A DNA stretch of 64,000 bases, taken from contig CM047805.1 in NCBI GenBank assembly GCA_026214975.1, positions 185,505,333 to 185,569,332 on the forward strand. The letters are read 5' to 3'. Position numbers and translations under genes: made by a program. A model generated the notes under the pieces. The model was not told where the DNA came from. It ran no database searches and saw only the letters and a list, made by a program, of their open reading frames with translations. Origin of the DNA: Gentiana macrophylla. Its lineage: Eukaryota; Streptophyta; Magnoliopsida; Gentianales; Gentianaceae. Shown here one piece after another: positions 24,597 to 37,037 of this stretch (position 1 is its first letter; each line of letters begins with the position of its first letter).

Positions 24597-25424
24597 CAGT
24601 GTTCTAAAAATCGCAAAAAGCGATCGCTTAGGCGTCGCCTAGGCGATAGGCGCACCCTGAGCGTCTCGAACATACCCTAGGCGACCTCTGCTGGGCGATT
24701 GGGTCTTCTGGGCGGTCCTAGGCGGCAACCTAGGCAATTAGGGTTCCATCTGGGCGAACATCCAAGTTTTCCCAAGTGTTTAGACAAGAAAGAGGCATAT
24801 AGAACACTCATACCTTGATAGTTGATACTGTTGGGAAATAATGATGACGTAGTGTATCAATTTCCCACAATGAGCTCCCGGCACAAAAACACAACTGTTA
24901 AAAGCTTTGTAAACTAGAATTCTTCGGACCAAGTCATCCGAAGTAAAGATATTACACTCTAGAGCTTTCCCGGGATATTTTCTGGTTTACCACCACTTTC
25001 TGGAACAAATTGTGAGAATACCACCCAAGGCAAAAAATACCAATTTTGATTCGCGATTTTCTCCCGTTTTTTTCACCTTTGTGCACGATCTTAAGGGACA
25101 CCCTTCCCCTATTGGGTTCCCCCTTCCCAATTAGGGTTTAGTTTGGTTCAAAAAACACCTAAAACGCGAAAATGGGAGTGGTATTTCGACAAGAGAGTGG
25201 TAGTCGCACAAATGGCCCGGCAAAGTAGTGGTAGATCGGCAAAGCTCCCGAGCTTTCCCCCAAATAGATTTAAGCTATTACTCTGAATGTTGGAACTCAA
25301 AAAACTTGTACTAAGACTAGTGTAACCCTAAAACCCCTTAAAACCCTAAAACCGCCTGGGCGCCGCCTAGGCGCTAGGCGCCCCAGTAGCGCACCGACTT
25401 CGCCTAGCGATTTTTAGAACATTG
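24597..25424. mobile_element. Non-autonomous hAT element (828 bp)
   Basis: Ends CAGTGTTCTAAAAATCGC and, on the other strand, CAATGTTCTAAAAATCGC. An exact 8-bp TSD GTAGTTCA lies at 24589-24596 and 25425-25432. Subterminal GC-rich runs of TAGGCG / CGCCTAGGCG occur in both arms (24630-24740, 25350-25410). No transposase domain. Confidence 0.9.
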
Positions 25425-27472
25425 GTAGTTCATGCATTATCTTTCATGCCCAGATGCAATGAGGCTGCTCGAAAAACAAAAACAAAAACAAAAATTTAAT
25501 AATGATTATTCAATTGTATAACAGATTCTCAAATGATACTACGAATACAGAACATTATTTCTGAAAATGTTCTTCCAAACAACAAAATGATGGAAATGTT
25601 CTCAACCACAACACTTCCTGATAGTAGATCTTAAAAGCGTGAGCACACACACATAGAGAGATATCTATCATGATACAAAATATTTTGATTGGAAAGCTCT
25701 ACATTTTGAATTTTTAGACAAAAGGTTGATATTGGGTGCTGGATCAAACCACACTCAAAGGAAGGGCATCCACCCTTTTTTTTCAATAAGAACCTGGATA
25801 CCAAAACTACAGTAAGTATATATATATATATATATGATCAATTAAGTCACTTCATTCGGTTTTTACATTACTGATTCAACAGCATAGAGCCCCGGAACTA
25901 TTAATCTTACACACTGAAAGTCTGTAACTATTGTCTATACGATTATCATCATTCAAGAGAAAGCTGACATAAAACAAAGACACCCCCATGAGACAAGTAA
26001 AAGAGAATTCAATGTAAGAGTTAGTCACCTGCAGCTAATGAATTCATGTCACTTTTCTTGGGTTGTTCTGGCTCTCCGGAAGTCAACCCACACAATCAGA
26101 AATATCACTATGTGAATGTTGTTCAACAGATTACTCGGGAAGCAGAGCAGCAGGTCCCATTGCACTCTCTGCACCCAGCATGTACCAGTTAATGGAGGGA
26201 CTTGGATGCATATCAACTAAAGAATCAGTGCCGTCCGCATCAGAACCGAATAACTGGAAGCCAGGAATGATAACATACAATATTTAAGGAGTGTGCCAAT
26301 GAAAAACAGAGAACCTGTAAGTTTTAGACAACCAAAATTATCAAGAAGAGGGCTCTCAATTTGTTGCAGTCACGTATCACACCTATTATGAAAAAATAGT
26401 AGTAACTAACAACACGCTAGAAAAACGTCACAAGCTATGCATACAGAAATCCAAAGAATAGTGATAACATTTACAACACAATATAAAAATAATAATTACA
26501 AGATTTACACGCTAAAAAACAAACAACAAGGGTCAAAGAAAAGTAATGCTTGTGGTGGAGGTGATGAATGTCTGCAGCAATATAAACATAGTAGATATGA
26601 TGCGAACCACCAATTGTGTTGCTACAAGACAAATTACTTATGAAATTAGAACAATTGCAGCAATATAAACAAAGCCAATATGATTCAAACAACCAGAGTT
26701 GCCACAAGACATATTGCTTATGAAATTAGAGCAATTGCACAGAAAAAAACATTTGACCAATCATTAAAAGCATATGTCCTGGAACAAAATTATTCAACAA
26801 AGTAAAATAATTTCAAAGATTTTGAAGCTGTTAATGGAGTTAAAGCCTCTAAATAGCTGAATTGCTCACTGTATGCCTGATGGGTTTTCTTCAACGTTAT
26901 AATTTGCAACATTCTGTTCTTGTTGAAATAATGGGTTCAATTTGATCGATTAACCGAAAAAGCAACATTAATGACATGTTCTTTTTCTAAAAAAACTTTA
27001 CAAGACAATAAAATGAATGGAACTTAACCTGACAAAGACAAAGACACCATGTATAAATCCTACTTTTTCAAGCTAATGTTCATTAAAAAAAACTTTACGT
27101 TGTAATCTGTAGAGCCAAATATTACTTCATCCCTAATATCTCTTCATCTGCAGCATAACCTCATTTGTTTGGTGAAATGTAATCAAAGCCATAATTACAT
27201 GTGATAACTCATCAACAACAATGTTGCAAATTAACACTTATCACAATAAACAACTCACAACAAAATCAGCTAAATTTAATGAGTAGAATGACCTTTTTGT
27301 TGAACTCATTAATAAAACTCCAAATCAAATCCTGCCCAAGTCTACCCCAACTAGCTCCACTCAGAGCATCTCCAACCCATGGCAAATTCAACACCAAAAC
27401 AGCAAATAGGTGGAAAATCCATCTCCAACCCACATCAAATTCCACCATCAAATTGGTGGGGGAGCATATTTC

Positions 27473-27770
27473 TGTTGGAACTTTTGTTTGTTATTTCAGA
27501 TTATTTTGCTGTAATAAATCAGATAGTATGGATAAGTTCTCTCAAAAGACTTAGTCATACTTTTCTGTTTAGTCTTTCCTGTTTTGTAGGAGTAGTTGAG
27601 GTTTTGTAGGAGTAGTTGAGGTGTCCTCAATTTTAGCTCCACTTATTTCTGTTTCTGTTAATTTTTGGGATCATGCTGTACTTCTAAAACTCTATTTAAG
27701 GAGTGTGATGAATAAATGAGAAACCATCCAGCAAATTCATTGTTTCATATGTTAGCATAAAAGTTTATCA
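27473..27770 (+). repeat. Copia 5' LTR
   Basis: Contains a TATA-like ACTCTATTTAAGGAG near 27690 and two tandem copies of TTTTGTAGGAGTAGTTGAGG near 27590. Ends one base before the primer-binding site. Confidence 0.95.
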
Positions 27771-27815
27771 GTGGTATCGGAGCAAAATTCCACGAAATAA
27801 ACAGAAAACAAATCG

Positions 27816-30800
27816 ATGAATATGGCAACAGAAAACAATTTTATTCAAGCATCCATTCCACGTTTTGATGGTCACTATGATCATTGGAGCATGCTTATGG
27901 AGAATTTTCTGAGATCAAAAGAGTTCTGGTCAGTGATTGAATCAGGGATTCAACCACCAACAGGAGGTGCAATCACTGATGCACAAAAGAGTGAGTTTGA
28001 GGCTAGAAAACTCAAGGATCTAAAGGGGAAGAACTATCTATTCCAAGCTATAGATAGATCAATCTTGGAAACTATCCTATGCAAGGATACTTCCAAAGAT
28101 ATATGGGATTCAATGAAGCAGAAATATCAGGGCTCTTCCAGGGTAAAAAGAGCACAACTGCAGGCATTGAGGAGGGATTTTGAAATCCTACAAATGAAGG
28201 ATGGTGAGTCTGTCACACTTACTTTGGAAGAACTATGGAAATTGCCAACAAAATGAGGTGCTATGGTGATAAAATTCAGGATACAAGCATAGTTGAAAAG
28301 ATTCTGAGGACCATGCCACATGAATTCAACTATGTTGTATGTTCAATTGAGGAATCAAAGGACATAGATACATTATCTATAGATGAATTACAAAGTTCAC
28401 TATTAGTGCGTGAGCAAAAATGCACAGCATCTGCATCTCAAGAGCAAGCTTTGAAAGCAATCACTTTGGCTCCGAAAATGCCAAAGCCTGAGGGAAGAGG
28501 TAGAGCGGAGGCGAGGTAGAGGGATAAAAGCACAGAGAAAGCCAAGGTGGAATGTTTGAGATGCCATAAAATTGGACATTATGCATCAGAATGCTACACA
28601 GACTTTGCATCCATCAAAGAAAAGGGAGACAATGCTCATTTTGCTGAGGAAAGAGAGGAGCATGAAGAAGAATCAGAGACCTTGCTGATGGCAGTACATA
28701 ATGCAACCAAACCAGACCCTTCCATTTGGTATGTTGACTGTGGTTGCAGTAACCACATGACAGGCTGTAAGTCTCATTTCTCATCTCTCAATGAAAATTT
28801 TCAGTCTACTGTCAGTTTTGGAGATTCCTCAAGTGTCATGGTAAAAGGAAAATGAGATATTCAAATTAGAACCAAAAATGGAAACTTGGAAACCATCTCT
28901 AATGTTTTATATGTCCCTGCTTTGAAAAATAATCTTCTAAGTGTTGGTCAACTATTAGAAAAGGGGTATGAGGTCCTGTTTAAAGCAGGGAAATGTGAGA
29001 TAACAGATCCCATTAAGAGTTGTATTATTGCTGTTGTTCCTATAAACTCTAACAGGTTGTTTCCAATAAGGCTGGAAAACCTTCAGACCTGTCTGAAAGT
29101 TGAAATGAAAGACCCCACTTGGCTGTGGCATTTTAGATATGGCCACCTTAATTTTGGGGGGCTAAAAATGCTACAACAGAAGGAAATGGTAATTGGATTA
29201 CCACAAATCACTTGCAGGTCTCAAATCTGTGAAGAATGTGTAACTGGAAAACAGAATAGGGCATCTTTTCCAAAAGGAAAATCTTGGAGGGCAAAAGATG
29301 TGTTGGAATTAATCCACTCTGATATATGTGGTCCAATTAGTCCTATTTCTAATGGAGGTAAAAGATATATCCTTACTTTTACAGATGATTTTTCTAGAAA
29401 AACCTGGATATATTTTTTGCAAGAAAAATCAGAGACTTTCACTTGTTTCAAGAATTTTAAAGCTGCTGTTGAAAAAAGTGCAGGGAAAAGCATAAAAACT
29501 CTTAGAACTGATAGAGGAGGAGAGTTTTGTTCTCATGAGTTTCAGGATTTTTGCATTAAACATGGAATCAGAAGGGAATTGACTGCTGCATATACACCAC
29601 AACAAAATGGTGTCTCAGAAAGGAAAAACAGGACCATTCTTGATATGGTGAGAGCACTGATATCAAGAGGAGGAGTGCCAAGAACCTTTTGGCCAGAGGC
29701 TGTGAATTGGAGTGTTCATATCCTAAATAGGAGTCCTACCTCTGCTGTTCAAAATATGACTCCAGAAGAAGCCTGGAGTGGAAGAAAACCTAATGTTGAT
29801 CATTTCAGGATATTTGGATGCATTGCCTATGCTCACATTCCAGATCCAAAGAGAACTAAGTTGGATGCTAAATCTCAAAAATGCATCTTTCTTGGGGTAA
29901 GTGAAAATTCTAAAGCTTACAAATTATACAATCCTGTGACAAAACAATTGGTTATTAGCAGGGATGTTATTTTTGAAGAGGAGGAAACATGGAACTGGAA
30001 TGATCAATCAGGGTCAGTAATTACTGAGGAAATGGAGAATGGCAAGGCAGTTGGTGTTCAAGAATCTGCACACACAGAAGCATCCTCATCTGGTAATACT
30101 AATGACAGTGTCAGTGACACTGAAACTCAAACAACAGGTAACACTGATAACAGTGGCGGTGAAACTGAAACTCAAACAGCAGGAAGAATCAGAAAAAGGC
30201 CTGTGTGGATGGAAGATTATGAGGTAACTGGCTTAAGCAATTTCACTCATTTTGCTTTATTAACAGACTGTGATCCCACTACTTTTGAGAATGCCTCAAA
30301 AGAAGGAAAATGGAGGAAAGCAATGGATGAAGAGATCAAATCTATTGGAAGAAATAACACTTGGGAGCTGTGTGATCTTCCAGATGGACACAATACCATT
30401 GGTGTCAAATGGATTTTCAAAACCAAGTTAAACAAAGAAGGAGGAATAGACAAACACAAGGCCAGACTTGTGGCCAAGGGGTATAAACAGGAATATGGAG
30501 TTGATTATAGTGAGGTGTTTGCACCTGTGGCCAGACATGATACAATTAGGCTGATAGTTGCTTTGGCTGCTCAGAAATCTTGGCCTATCTATCAGCTTGA
30601 TGTAAAATCTGCTTTTTTACATGGAGAGATTCAGGAGCAAGTGTATGTTGATCAACCTCCTGGCTATGAAAAGAAAGGAAGTTTGGAAAAGGTGTATAGG
30701 CTGAAAAAGGCCTTGTATGGTCTTAAACAAGCTCAAAGAGCTTGATGCAAGCAGATTGAGGCTCATTTTATCAAAGAGGATTTGAAAAATGTCCCTATGA

Positions 30801-31826
30801 ACACACACTTTTCACTAAGATGGATGATGGAGGTAAAATACTTATGGTATGCATTTATGTGGATGATTTGATTTTCACAGGAAACTGTTCTGATATGTTT
30901 ACAAAGTTCAAACAGTCCATGATGGATGAGTTTGAAATGACTGATCTTGGTAAGATGAGTTATTTTCTTGGTATTGAAGTGACACAAAATGCAGATGGAA
31001 TTACTATGTGTCAGAAAAAATACACTCAAGAAATACTCAAAAGGTTTCAGATGGAGGATTGCAATGCTACAAACACACCGGCAGATGTTGGAACAAAGCT
31101 AAAGATTGATGAGGAGAGGAAGAAGGTGGACAATACTCTATTTAAACAAATAGTGGGCAGCCTCATGTATCTAACTGCCACTAGGCCAGATATTATGTAT
31201 GCAATCAGTGTTATTAGTAGATATATGGAAAATCCCACAGAGATTCATCTACTTGCAGCAAAAAGGATTTTCAGATATTTAAAGGGGACTATTGAATATG
31301 GATTATTCTTCAAATGTGGGGAAAAGACAGCTCTGGTTGGATATACAGATAGCAATTATGCAGGTGATCAAGATGACATGAAAAGTACTTCTGGTTATGT
31401 TTTCATGATAGGATCAACTGCAGTTTCATGGAGCTCCAAAAAACAGCCTATTGTCACTCTTTCAACTCTTGAAGGCGAGAATTTTGTAGTCTTTGCTTCT
31501 GTGCTTGTCAGGCTGTGTGGCTGAGGAACCTACTGGGAAGTTTGATTGTCTTACAGGGAGGAGCCACAACTATTTACTGTGATAATAGGTCTACAATCAT
31601 GCTAACTAAAAATCCAGTTTTGCATGGAAGGAGTAAACATATAGATGTTAGATTTCACTTTCTAAGGGATCTAACTAATGATAGAACATTGGAGCTGGTG
31701 CATTGCAGGACAGATGATCAAATTGCTGATATCATGACCAAACCAGTAAAGGTGGCAGCATTTCAGAAGTTGAGAGATTTACTTGGTGTTGTCGATTTGA
31801 ATAAACTGATGCTAGGCTCAGTTTAA
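27816..31826 (+). pseudogene. Copia gag-pol, disrupted
   Basis: The order gag - protease - integrase - RT - RNase H is typical of Copia. Seen: a gag head from 27816; zinc knuckle CLRCHKIGHYASEC near 28552; protease region WYVDCGCSNHM near 28730 (Asp-Cys-Gly where Asp-Ser/Thr-Gly is usual); GAG-pre-integrase His/Cys residues near 29130-29240; integrase D-D-E in HSDICGP, TDRGGEF and NGVSERKNR; RT with YQLDVKSAFLHGE and YVDDLIF; RNase H with YTDSNYAGD and STSGYVF; C-terminal HIDVRFHFLRD. Breaks: frame changes near 28250 and 28520, a stop near 28853, a lesion near 30740 between two RT blocks, and a frame change near 31510. This copy cannot encode its polyprotein; elements of this type move through an RNA intermediate. 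Confidence 0.93.
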
Positions 31827-31835
31827 GGGAGGGAT

Positions 31836-32133
31836 TGTTGGAACTTTTGTTTGTTATTTCAGATTATTTTGCTGTAATAAATCAGATAGTATGGATAAGT
31901 TCTCTCAAAAGACTTAGTCATACTTTTACATTTAGTCTTTCTGTTTTAGGAGAGTAGTTGAGGTTTTGTAGGAGTAGTTGAGGTGTCCTCAATTTTAGCT
32001 CCACTTATTTACATTTACTGTTAATTTTGGGATCATCTTTGTACTTCTAAAACTCTATTTAAGGAGTGTGATGAATAAATGAGAAACCATCCAGCAAATT
32101 CATTGTTTCATATGTTAGCATAAAAGTTTATCA
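31836..32133 (+). repeat. Copia 3' LTR
   Basis: Same length and ends as the 5' LTR. In two separate places the 5' LTR reads TTTCTGTTT where this one reads TTTACATTT, plus a few indels. Confidence 0.95.
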
Positions 32134-32928
32134 ATTTCACCATCAAATTTGCTGGGCAAATGGCGAGCCCGGCAACTACTATTCACCCTTTTTTCTTTTT
32201 TTCTTTTCCTTTGTGGAGATAAGTATTTGCTTTTTTTTAATTGAATTTTAGGAGGAATATTCTAAGAATATTCTTATTTGATGTAGAACCATTGGAGTTG
32301 ACGGATAAAATTTGATGTAAAAGTCCCGACAAATTGATGATTTGGTGTATTTTTTGCCGGAAGCCGTTGGAGATGCTCTCACCTAGCTACTACTAGTCAC
32401 TCACTCACTCACTCACATGTCAACATCAAAAAAATATAGCCCTCGACCCAATTCCAAGAAAATGTATGCTTCAAGTACAGAGAAAAGAAAGCAATCAAAA
32501 ACTCAGAACGAAAGGATTTAGAAATCGTTCCTACCTGGTTGCAGAATGAGAATGAAAAGCTTGCAAACCGCTGATTCACTTGTTGATCGGTGAAGGAGGA
32601 GTAAGGGTCAACGAAATCAGAAGCGGTTGTGGAGGGTGGAAGTCACGGCCATGGAGGGTGGAAGTGGCGGCTGGAGAAGAAGGTGAAATGAGAAAGCCCT
32701 AAGCCGATGTAGATGAAGTGAAGTCGATAAGAGGATTTATTTAAGTGCAAATTAGTTATAAGGCCGTCGTTAGAGAATTAATGATCATTTAGGACACTCC
32801 GAAATCTTATTTGGTTATAAGGACATTCTAATTTTAAGAAGGAAACTTATTTAGTTATAAGGACATTCTAATTTCAAGTGGATAAAGAAGAAGAAGGAAA
32901 GAAAGGAAGGAAGGAAGGAAAAAAAAGA

Positions 32929-33890
32929 GATTGTAGCATGCATTCATGATGAAAAGAACGTGACCGGTATTGTAAATCTGCTCGAAGTATCCAATCCAAC
33001 AATGACCAGCCCTTTTTGTATCTATGCTCTGCAAGTTATCGACATTGTTGCTCGTGCCACGCCTGTGTTTATCGATCATGAGAATGAGGAGGAGATGGAA
33101 TCTGATGAGAACAACTACAGCTCTATTCATAGAGCATTGAAACTCTTTGAAGAAGCAAGAAGTGATTACATTAGTGTCCATCTTTACACCTCAATAACGT
33201 TTAGAGGAAGCATGTACCAAGGCGTTTGTGAGCTTTCCTTGTAAAAAAGCTTCTCTTGTCATCATACCCTATGATGGAGAAAGAATGGTGAACCGGACGG
33301 CAAATGGCGGATGGGGTAATGCGTAAAGAGTTCGATCGATGAATGCTAATGTCTTGAAACACGCTCCTTGCTCGGTTGCTCTTTTGGTTGACATGGATCC
33401 ATCTCAATGAATCTTGTTCATGTTTCAATGAGGACTTCCCGTGTCACGTTCTTGTCCTATTTTGGGTGGGGCGCGATGCTTGGGAGGCACTTTCTTTCAC
33501 GGATAGAATGGTTGGAAATGAAAACTTGTCGCTTACATTAATCGATTTCTTTCACATAATGAAGAGGAGATGATAAGATGGAAAAGAAACTTGATGATGG
33601 AGTAGTTACATGGTTTTGGGTGAAAACGAAGCGAATGAGAGGGTAGTTTACGAGGAGGTAATAGTAGAAAACGGGAAGACACGGTATCTCGCTATCCGAG
33701 CTCTGGCGATGACAGTATAATCTACTCATCATGGGAAGAAAAAGCGGGATAAATCAAGTTATACTACAAGGGTTGTCAAATTGGAGTGAAAAACATGAGC
33801 TAGGGATAATTGGAGATTATATAATCTCCACGGATGTATCTTGATGAGCTTACATGGTAGTGTTTCAAACAAAGTGTTGAGAGGGGTGAA
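32929..33890 (+). pseudogene. Captured CHX (CPA2 cation/H+ antiporter) C-terminal domain
   Basis: Conceptual + frames follow the cytosolic C-terminal part of plant CHX proteins in order: IVACIHDEKNVTGIVNLLE near 32930; a SSIHRALKLFEEARSDYISV block; ELSL...KKASLVIIPYDGERM near 33235-33290; NANVLKHAPCSVALLVDMD near 33345-33400; GRDAWEALSFTDRMVGNENL near 33470; and GLSNWSEKHELGIIGDYIIS near 33765-33840. CHX proteins exchange K+ or Na+ for H+ in plasma or endomembranes. Only the soluble tail is present; no membrane segments were captured. Several frame changes and stops (for example at 33242) make it non-functional. Downstream DNA to about 34440 may be the donor's 3' flank. Confidence 0.8.
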
Positions 33891-34445
33891 AGAAACTTGC
33901 AAGTTTCTCGATCGGTGTAGATTTCGATCAGTACAAGTACACGTCTGATGAAATGTGTTTTAGGATAGAATTTAGAAACAGTTTTATTTTTTTGATGTAA
34001 ATTAGAAAGCTTAGGGGAATTGTGTAGTATGGGGGCAGTTTAGCAAGAAGATGGAGAAAAGTTCATTATTGCATTTCCATATATATGATTGCTACAGAAA
34101 GATAGCTGTGTTTTGGCAAGTGTACAAAGTTAATTTTTGTTGCTTAATTGATACGGACTCATAGTTGACAAACTAGGTGATGTTCATAATAATCATTTGG
34201 GTTTGATGCTTATCGTTTGGTTTACAATGTGGAGTGGTGATTTTTTTGCTATTATTTATATTCATTTCAGTTATTTTCATAAACACATTCTCTTATTATT
34301 ACTACAAAAGTAAAAGAAATTCAAAATAGGAAGTAAAAATTATTGGATTTGCAATTGATTTTTGGACCCGAAGATGGCACTGAGTAATTGTATTTACAGA
34401 ACATGAGAAAATAACGATGAAGATGTTGAAGGATAAGTAAGAGCC
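33891..34445. other. Non-repeat DNA of R after the CHX fragment
   Basis: Absent from sister element L. AT-rich, with no open frame of note. Probably the 3' UTR or flank of the captured CHX gene, but this is inference from position. Confidence 0.35.
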
Positions 34446-35637
34446 ATGAAATGTCTGAAGCAGTGACATTGATGTCTGATGCAGGGACATTGATGACTTA
34501 TGCAGTGACATTGATGTCTGATGCAGGGACATTGATGTCCGATGCAGTGACATTGATGAATGATGCAGGGACATTAAGCTAAACAAGATCGTCAAATGAT
34601 TCAAGATCGTGTTAAAGAATTGAGGGATTCCACAATGAATCCAATTATCAGGAGGACACAAACAACGTGTGGCCATTACAAGAGTCATAGTGAAGAGTCT
34701 TTGTAGTTTCACCAAACTTGTACTTATCCATATTAAAAGCTCCACATTTGGAGAAATGCAAAACAAGAGCGGTAGTGATCGATGCAATTAGGTTTTATGC
34801 GGTGACATTGACGACTTATGCAGCGTGACATTGATTTACATATCACGGTGACATTAATGTCGATCTGAGGACATTGATGACTTATCGCGATGACATTGAT
34901 ATCTCAAGCGATGATATTGATAAGCTGTATTTACAATTAGATAAGCGATGCAATGATATTTGATGTCACCGCATATACAACTTGATACACACATTTGATA
35001 ACTTTGTAAAGTAACTTTATTTCTTTGTTATCTTTAAATATTTGATTGATGTTGGTTTATTTGATTAGTGTTGGTTTAAATTTTCGATAACTTTGTAAAA
35101 TAACTTTAATTCTTTTTTTTTTGGTTTAAATGCATATTTTTACAACCAAATGTATGCATAAATTGTTACAATAACACGTCACTGCATAAATCGTTACAAT
35201 AACACGTCAGTGCATAATTCGATACAATAAGATATCACTGCATAGATCGCTACAATAAGAAGTCACTGCATAAATCGCTACAATGAGACGTCATTGCATA
35301 AATCGCTACAATGATATGTCACTGATCAAAGTTGTCAATGGATCGCGGCGGTCAATACATCATGGTAGCCAATGAATCGCGACGGTGAATGCATCGGGGT
35401 GGTTAATGGATCCCGGTGGCCAATGCATCCGGGTAGGTGGTCAATGCATGACGGTGATCAATACGTCACGTCGATTTTTATGAAGAAAAAAAATTGATTT
35501 TATGAAATTTATTCAGAAAAATATCAAATTTGATTTTAGAATAAAGAAGACGAAAAAATATGAATTTTAGTAAAAAAATTATGATGATCTGAGTTTTAGA
35601 TCAAAATATATGACCTTTAGAAATATGATGAATTTTA

Positions 35638-35680
<43 letters not shown>

Positions 35681-35860
35681 ACGCACACCCTAAGTTTTGT
35701 TTTGTTTTGTTTTTATTTATTTATTTATTACTTTGAGCACTTTTTTTTTCCTTCTTCCTCTTTATCCACTTGAAATTAGAATGTCCTTATAACTAAATAA
35801 GTTTGGAGTGTCCTATTACCCCTAATAAGTTGAAAACCAGTCCTTTTAAATAATTGGCCC

Positions 35861-36270
<410 letters not shown>

Positions 36271-36274
<4 letters not shown>

Positions 36275-37037
36275 GGTCGGGTTTGGGTTTCACACTCGAT
36301 ATATGTCCCGAACTTAATCGGGTCGGGTTTGGGTTTCACACTCGATATATGTCCCAAACTTAATCGGGTCAGGAAAAAAACCACACAATTCGGGCCGGGG
36401 AACAATCCGGACGGGATGCAGAGCAAGTCATGTTTTAAGGAAAATTTTATCAGCCCTAGTTATATTAATTCGGATAACGGTTTAGTTTTTAATTCGGTTC
36501 GGTTACGGTCAATTTACAACAATGACTGTAATCGAACCAATACCGAACTGGGAGTAGTCATTAGCCGAACCAAATGGAATTACTACGGTACGTTCAGTTC
36601 ATTTTTTGGATAATCCGTTTTAAGTACGTCGATAAGCTCGCGAGCTACTTGTAAAAGAAAATTTTAAAATCAAACTCGACTCGACTAAGTAACTGAGTAG
36701 TTCAACTCGAGCTCGAACTTAAAAACCCCGAATCGAGTCAAATCTTTTACCGAATTGCATACGAGTGTACCGTAAGTGATCACTTACAACCCTACCCGAT
36801 CCGATGCAATTGAGAATTGCTATAGGTTGTTACCTTCTTTAATCTCGAGTTTTTCTCAACATGCACGGAGGAGTGAGGAGAGAAGAAAGGCGTAGTAGAA
36901 GCTCGGTCGTTTGTTCCCATTATTTTCTACTTTTATAGCATGTTATTACTATCACTCCCAAAATTTTAACCTAATGACAGATAGATAATTAATAACTTAA
37001 ATAGTTCAACTAACTAAAAGAATATCTTTTACATAAA
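36271..37037. other. Repetitive, GC-mixed CACTA interior, no gene
   Basis: Two direct copies of a 45-bp unit with GGGTTTGGGTTTCACACTCG (36276-36365). Further on are CTCGACTCGA / AACTCGAGCTCGAAC motifs like those inside the hAT at 53988-54786, suggesting remains of a related hAT. Limits not resolved. Confidence 0.35.

Larger units (their letters stand above)
27473..32133 (+). mobile_element. Complete Copia (Ty1-type) LTR retrotransposon, 4661 bp
   Basis: Two 298-bp LTRs (27473-27770; 31836-32133) start TGTTGGAAC and end TTTATCA. The 5-bp TSD ATTTC (27468-27472, 32134-32138) is exact. A primer-binding site TGGTATCGGAGC follows the 5' LTR (one base off the usual initiator-tRNA form). A purine tract AAGGGAGGGA precedes the 3' LTR. 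The LTRs differ by roughly a dozen changes by eye, so insertion is not very recent. Target: the MITE described above. Confidence 0.95.
27364..32378. mobile_element. MITE (about 350 bp) split by Copia
   Basis: Ends GAGCATCTCCAAC and GTTGGAGATGCTC are perfect 13-bp inverted repeats with TCA on both sides (27361-27363, 32379-32381). The 3-bp TSD is compatible with PIF/Harbinger, but the assignment is tentative. The Copia at 27473-32133 interrupts it. Confidence 0.75.
26131..32652 (-). pseudogene. Fragments of an unidentified gene within the CACTA
   Basis: Two exon-like pieces on - are supported. Near the 5' end, an ATG at 32652 opens a short frame. After a single-base frame change it reads DFVDPYSSFTDQQVNQRF and reaches a good donor (AACCAG/GTAGG) at 32535. 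Near the 3' end, an acceptor (CTTCCAG) precedes an exon at 26253-26131 containing LFGSDADGTDSLVDMHPSPS and ending LLPE-stop. The interval is occupied by the MITE and Copia and may hide further exons. I do not recognise the family. The presence of 5' and 3' pieces inside a CACTA suggests transduplication of a host gene; a resident gene overrun by transposons is less likely because the CACTA boundaries enclose it. Confidence 0.4.
32745..35860. mobile_element. Pack-MULE 'R' (3.1 kb) with captured CHX fragment
   Basis: Ends GTGCAAATTAGTT and, on the other strand, GGGCCAATTATTT, the same termini as L. TSD TTTATTTAA / TTTATTTTA (32736-32744, 35861-35869) matches 8/9. An empty site is preserved in the tandem copy at about 36029-36130. 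Layout from the left: TIR with a GGACACTCCGAAATCTTATT block; captured gene (32929-34440); GTGACATTGATG units (34450-34960); 28-bp units (35150-35320); 16-17-bp units (35330-35470); TIR. No transposase. Confidence 0.9.

Noticed and set aside
25327..25360. Interstitial telomere repeat (AACCCTAAAACCCC)
   Set aside because: Only two imperfect CCCTAAA units, lying in the interior of the 828-bp hAT; not an array.
20473..35860. L and R as the two giant TIRs of a single 15.4-kb MULE
   Set aside because: Each has its own pair of ends and its own different TSD (TTGTTTTTA for L; TTTATTT-AA/TA for R), and R has a preserved empty site, so they are separate insertions in opposite orientation.
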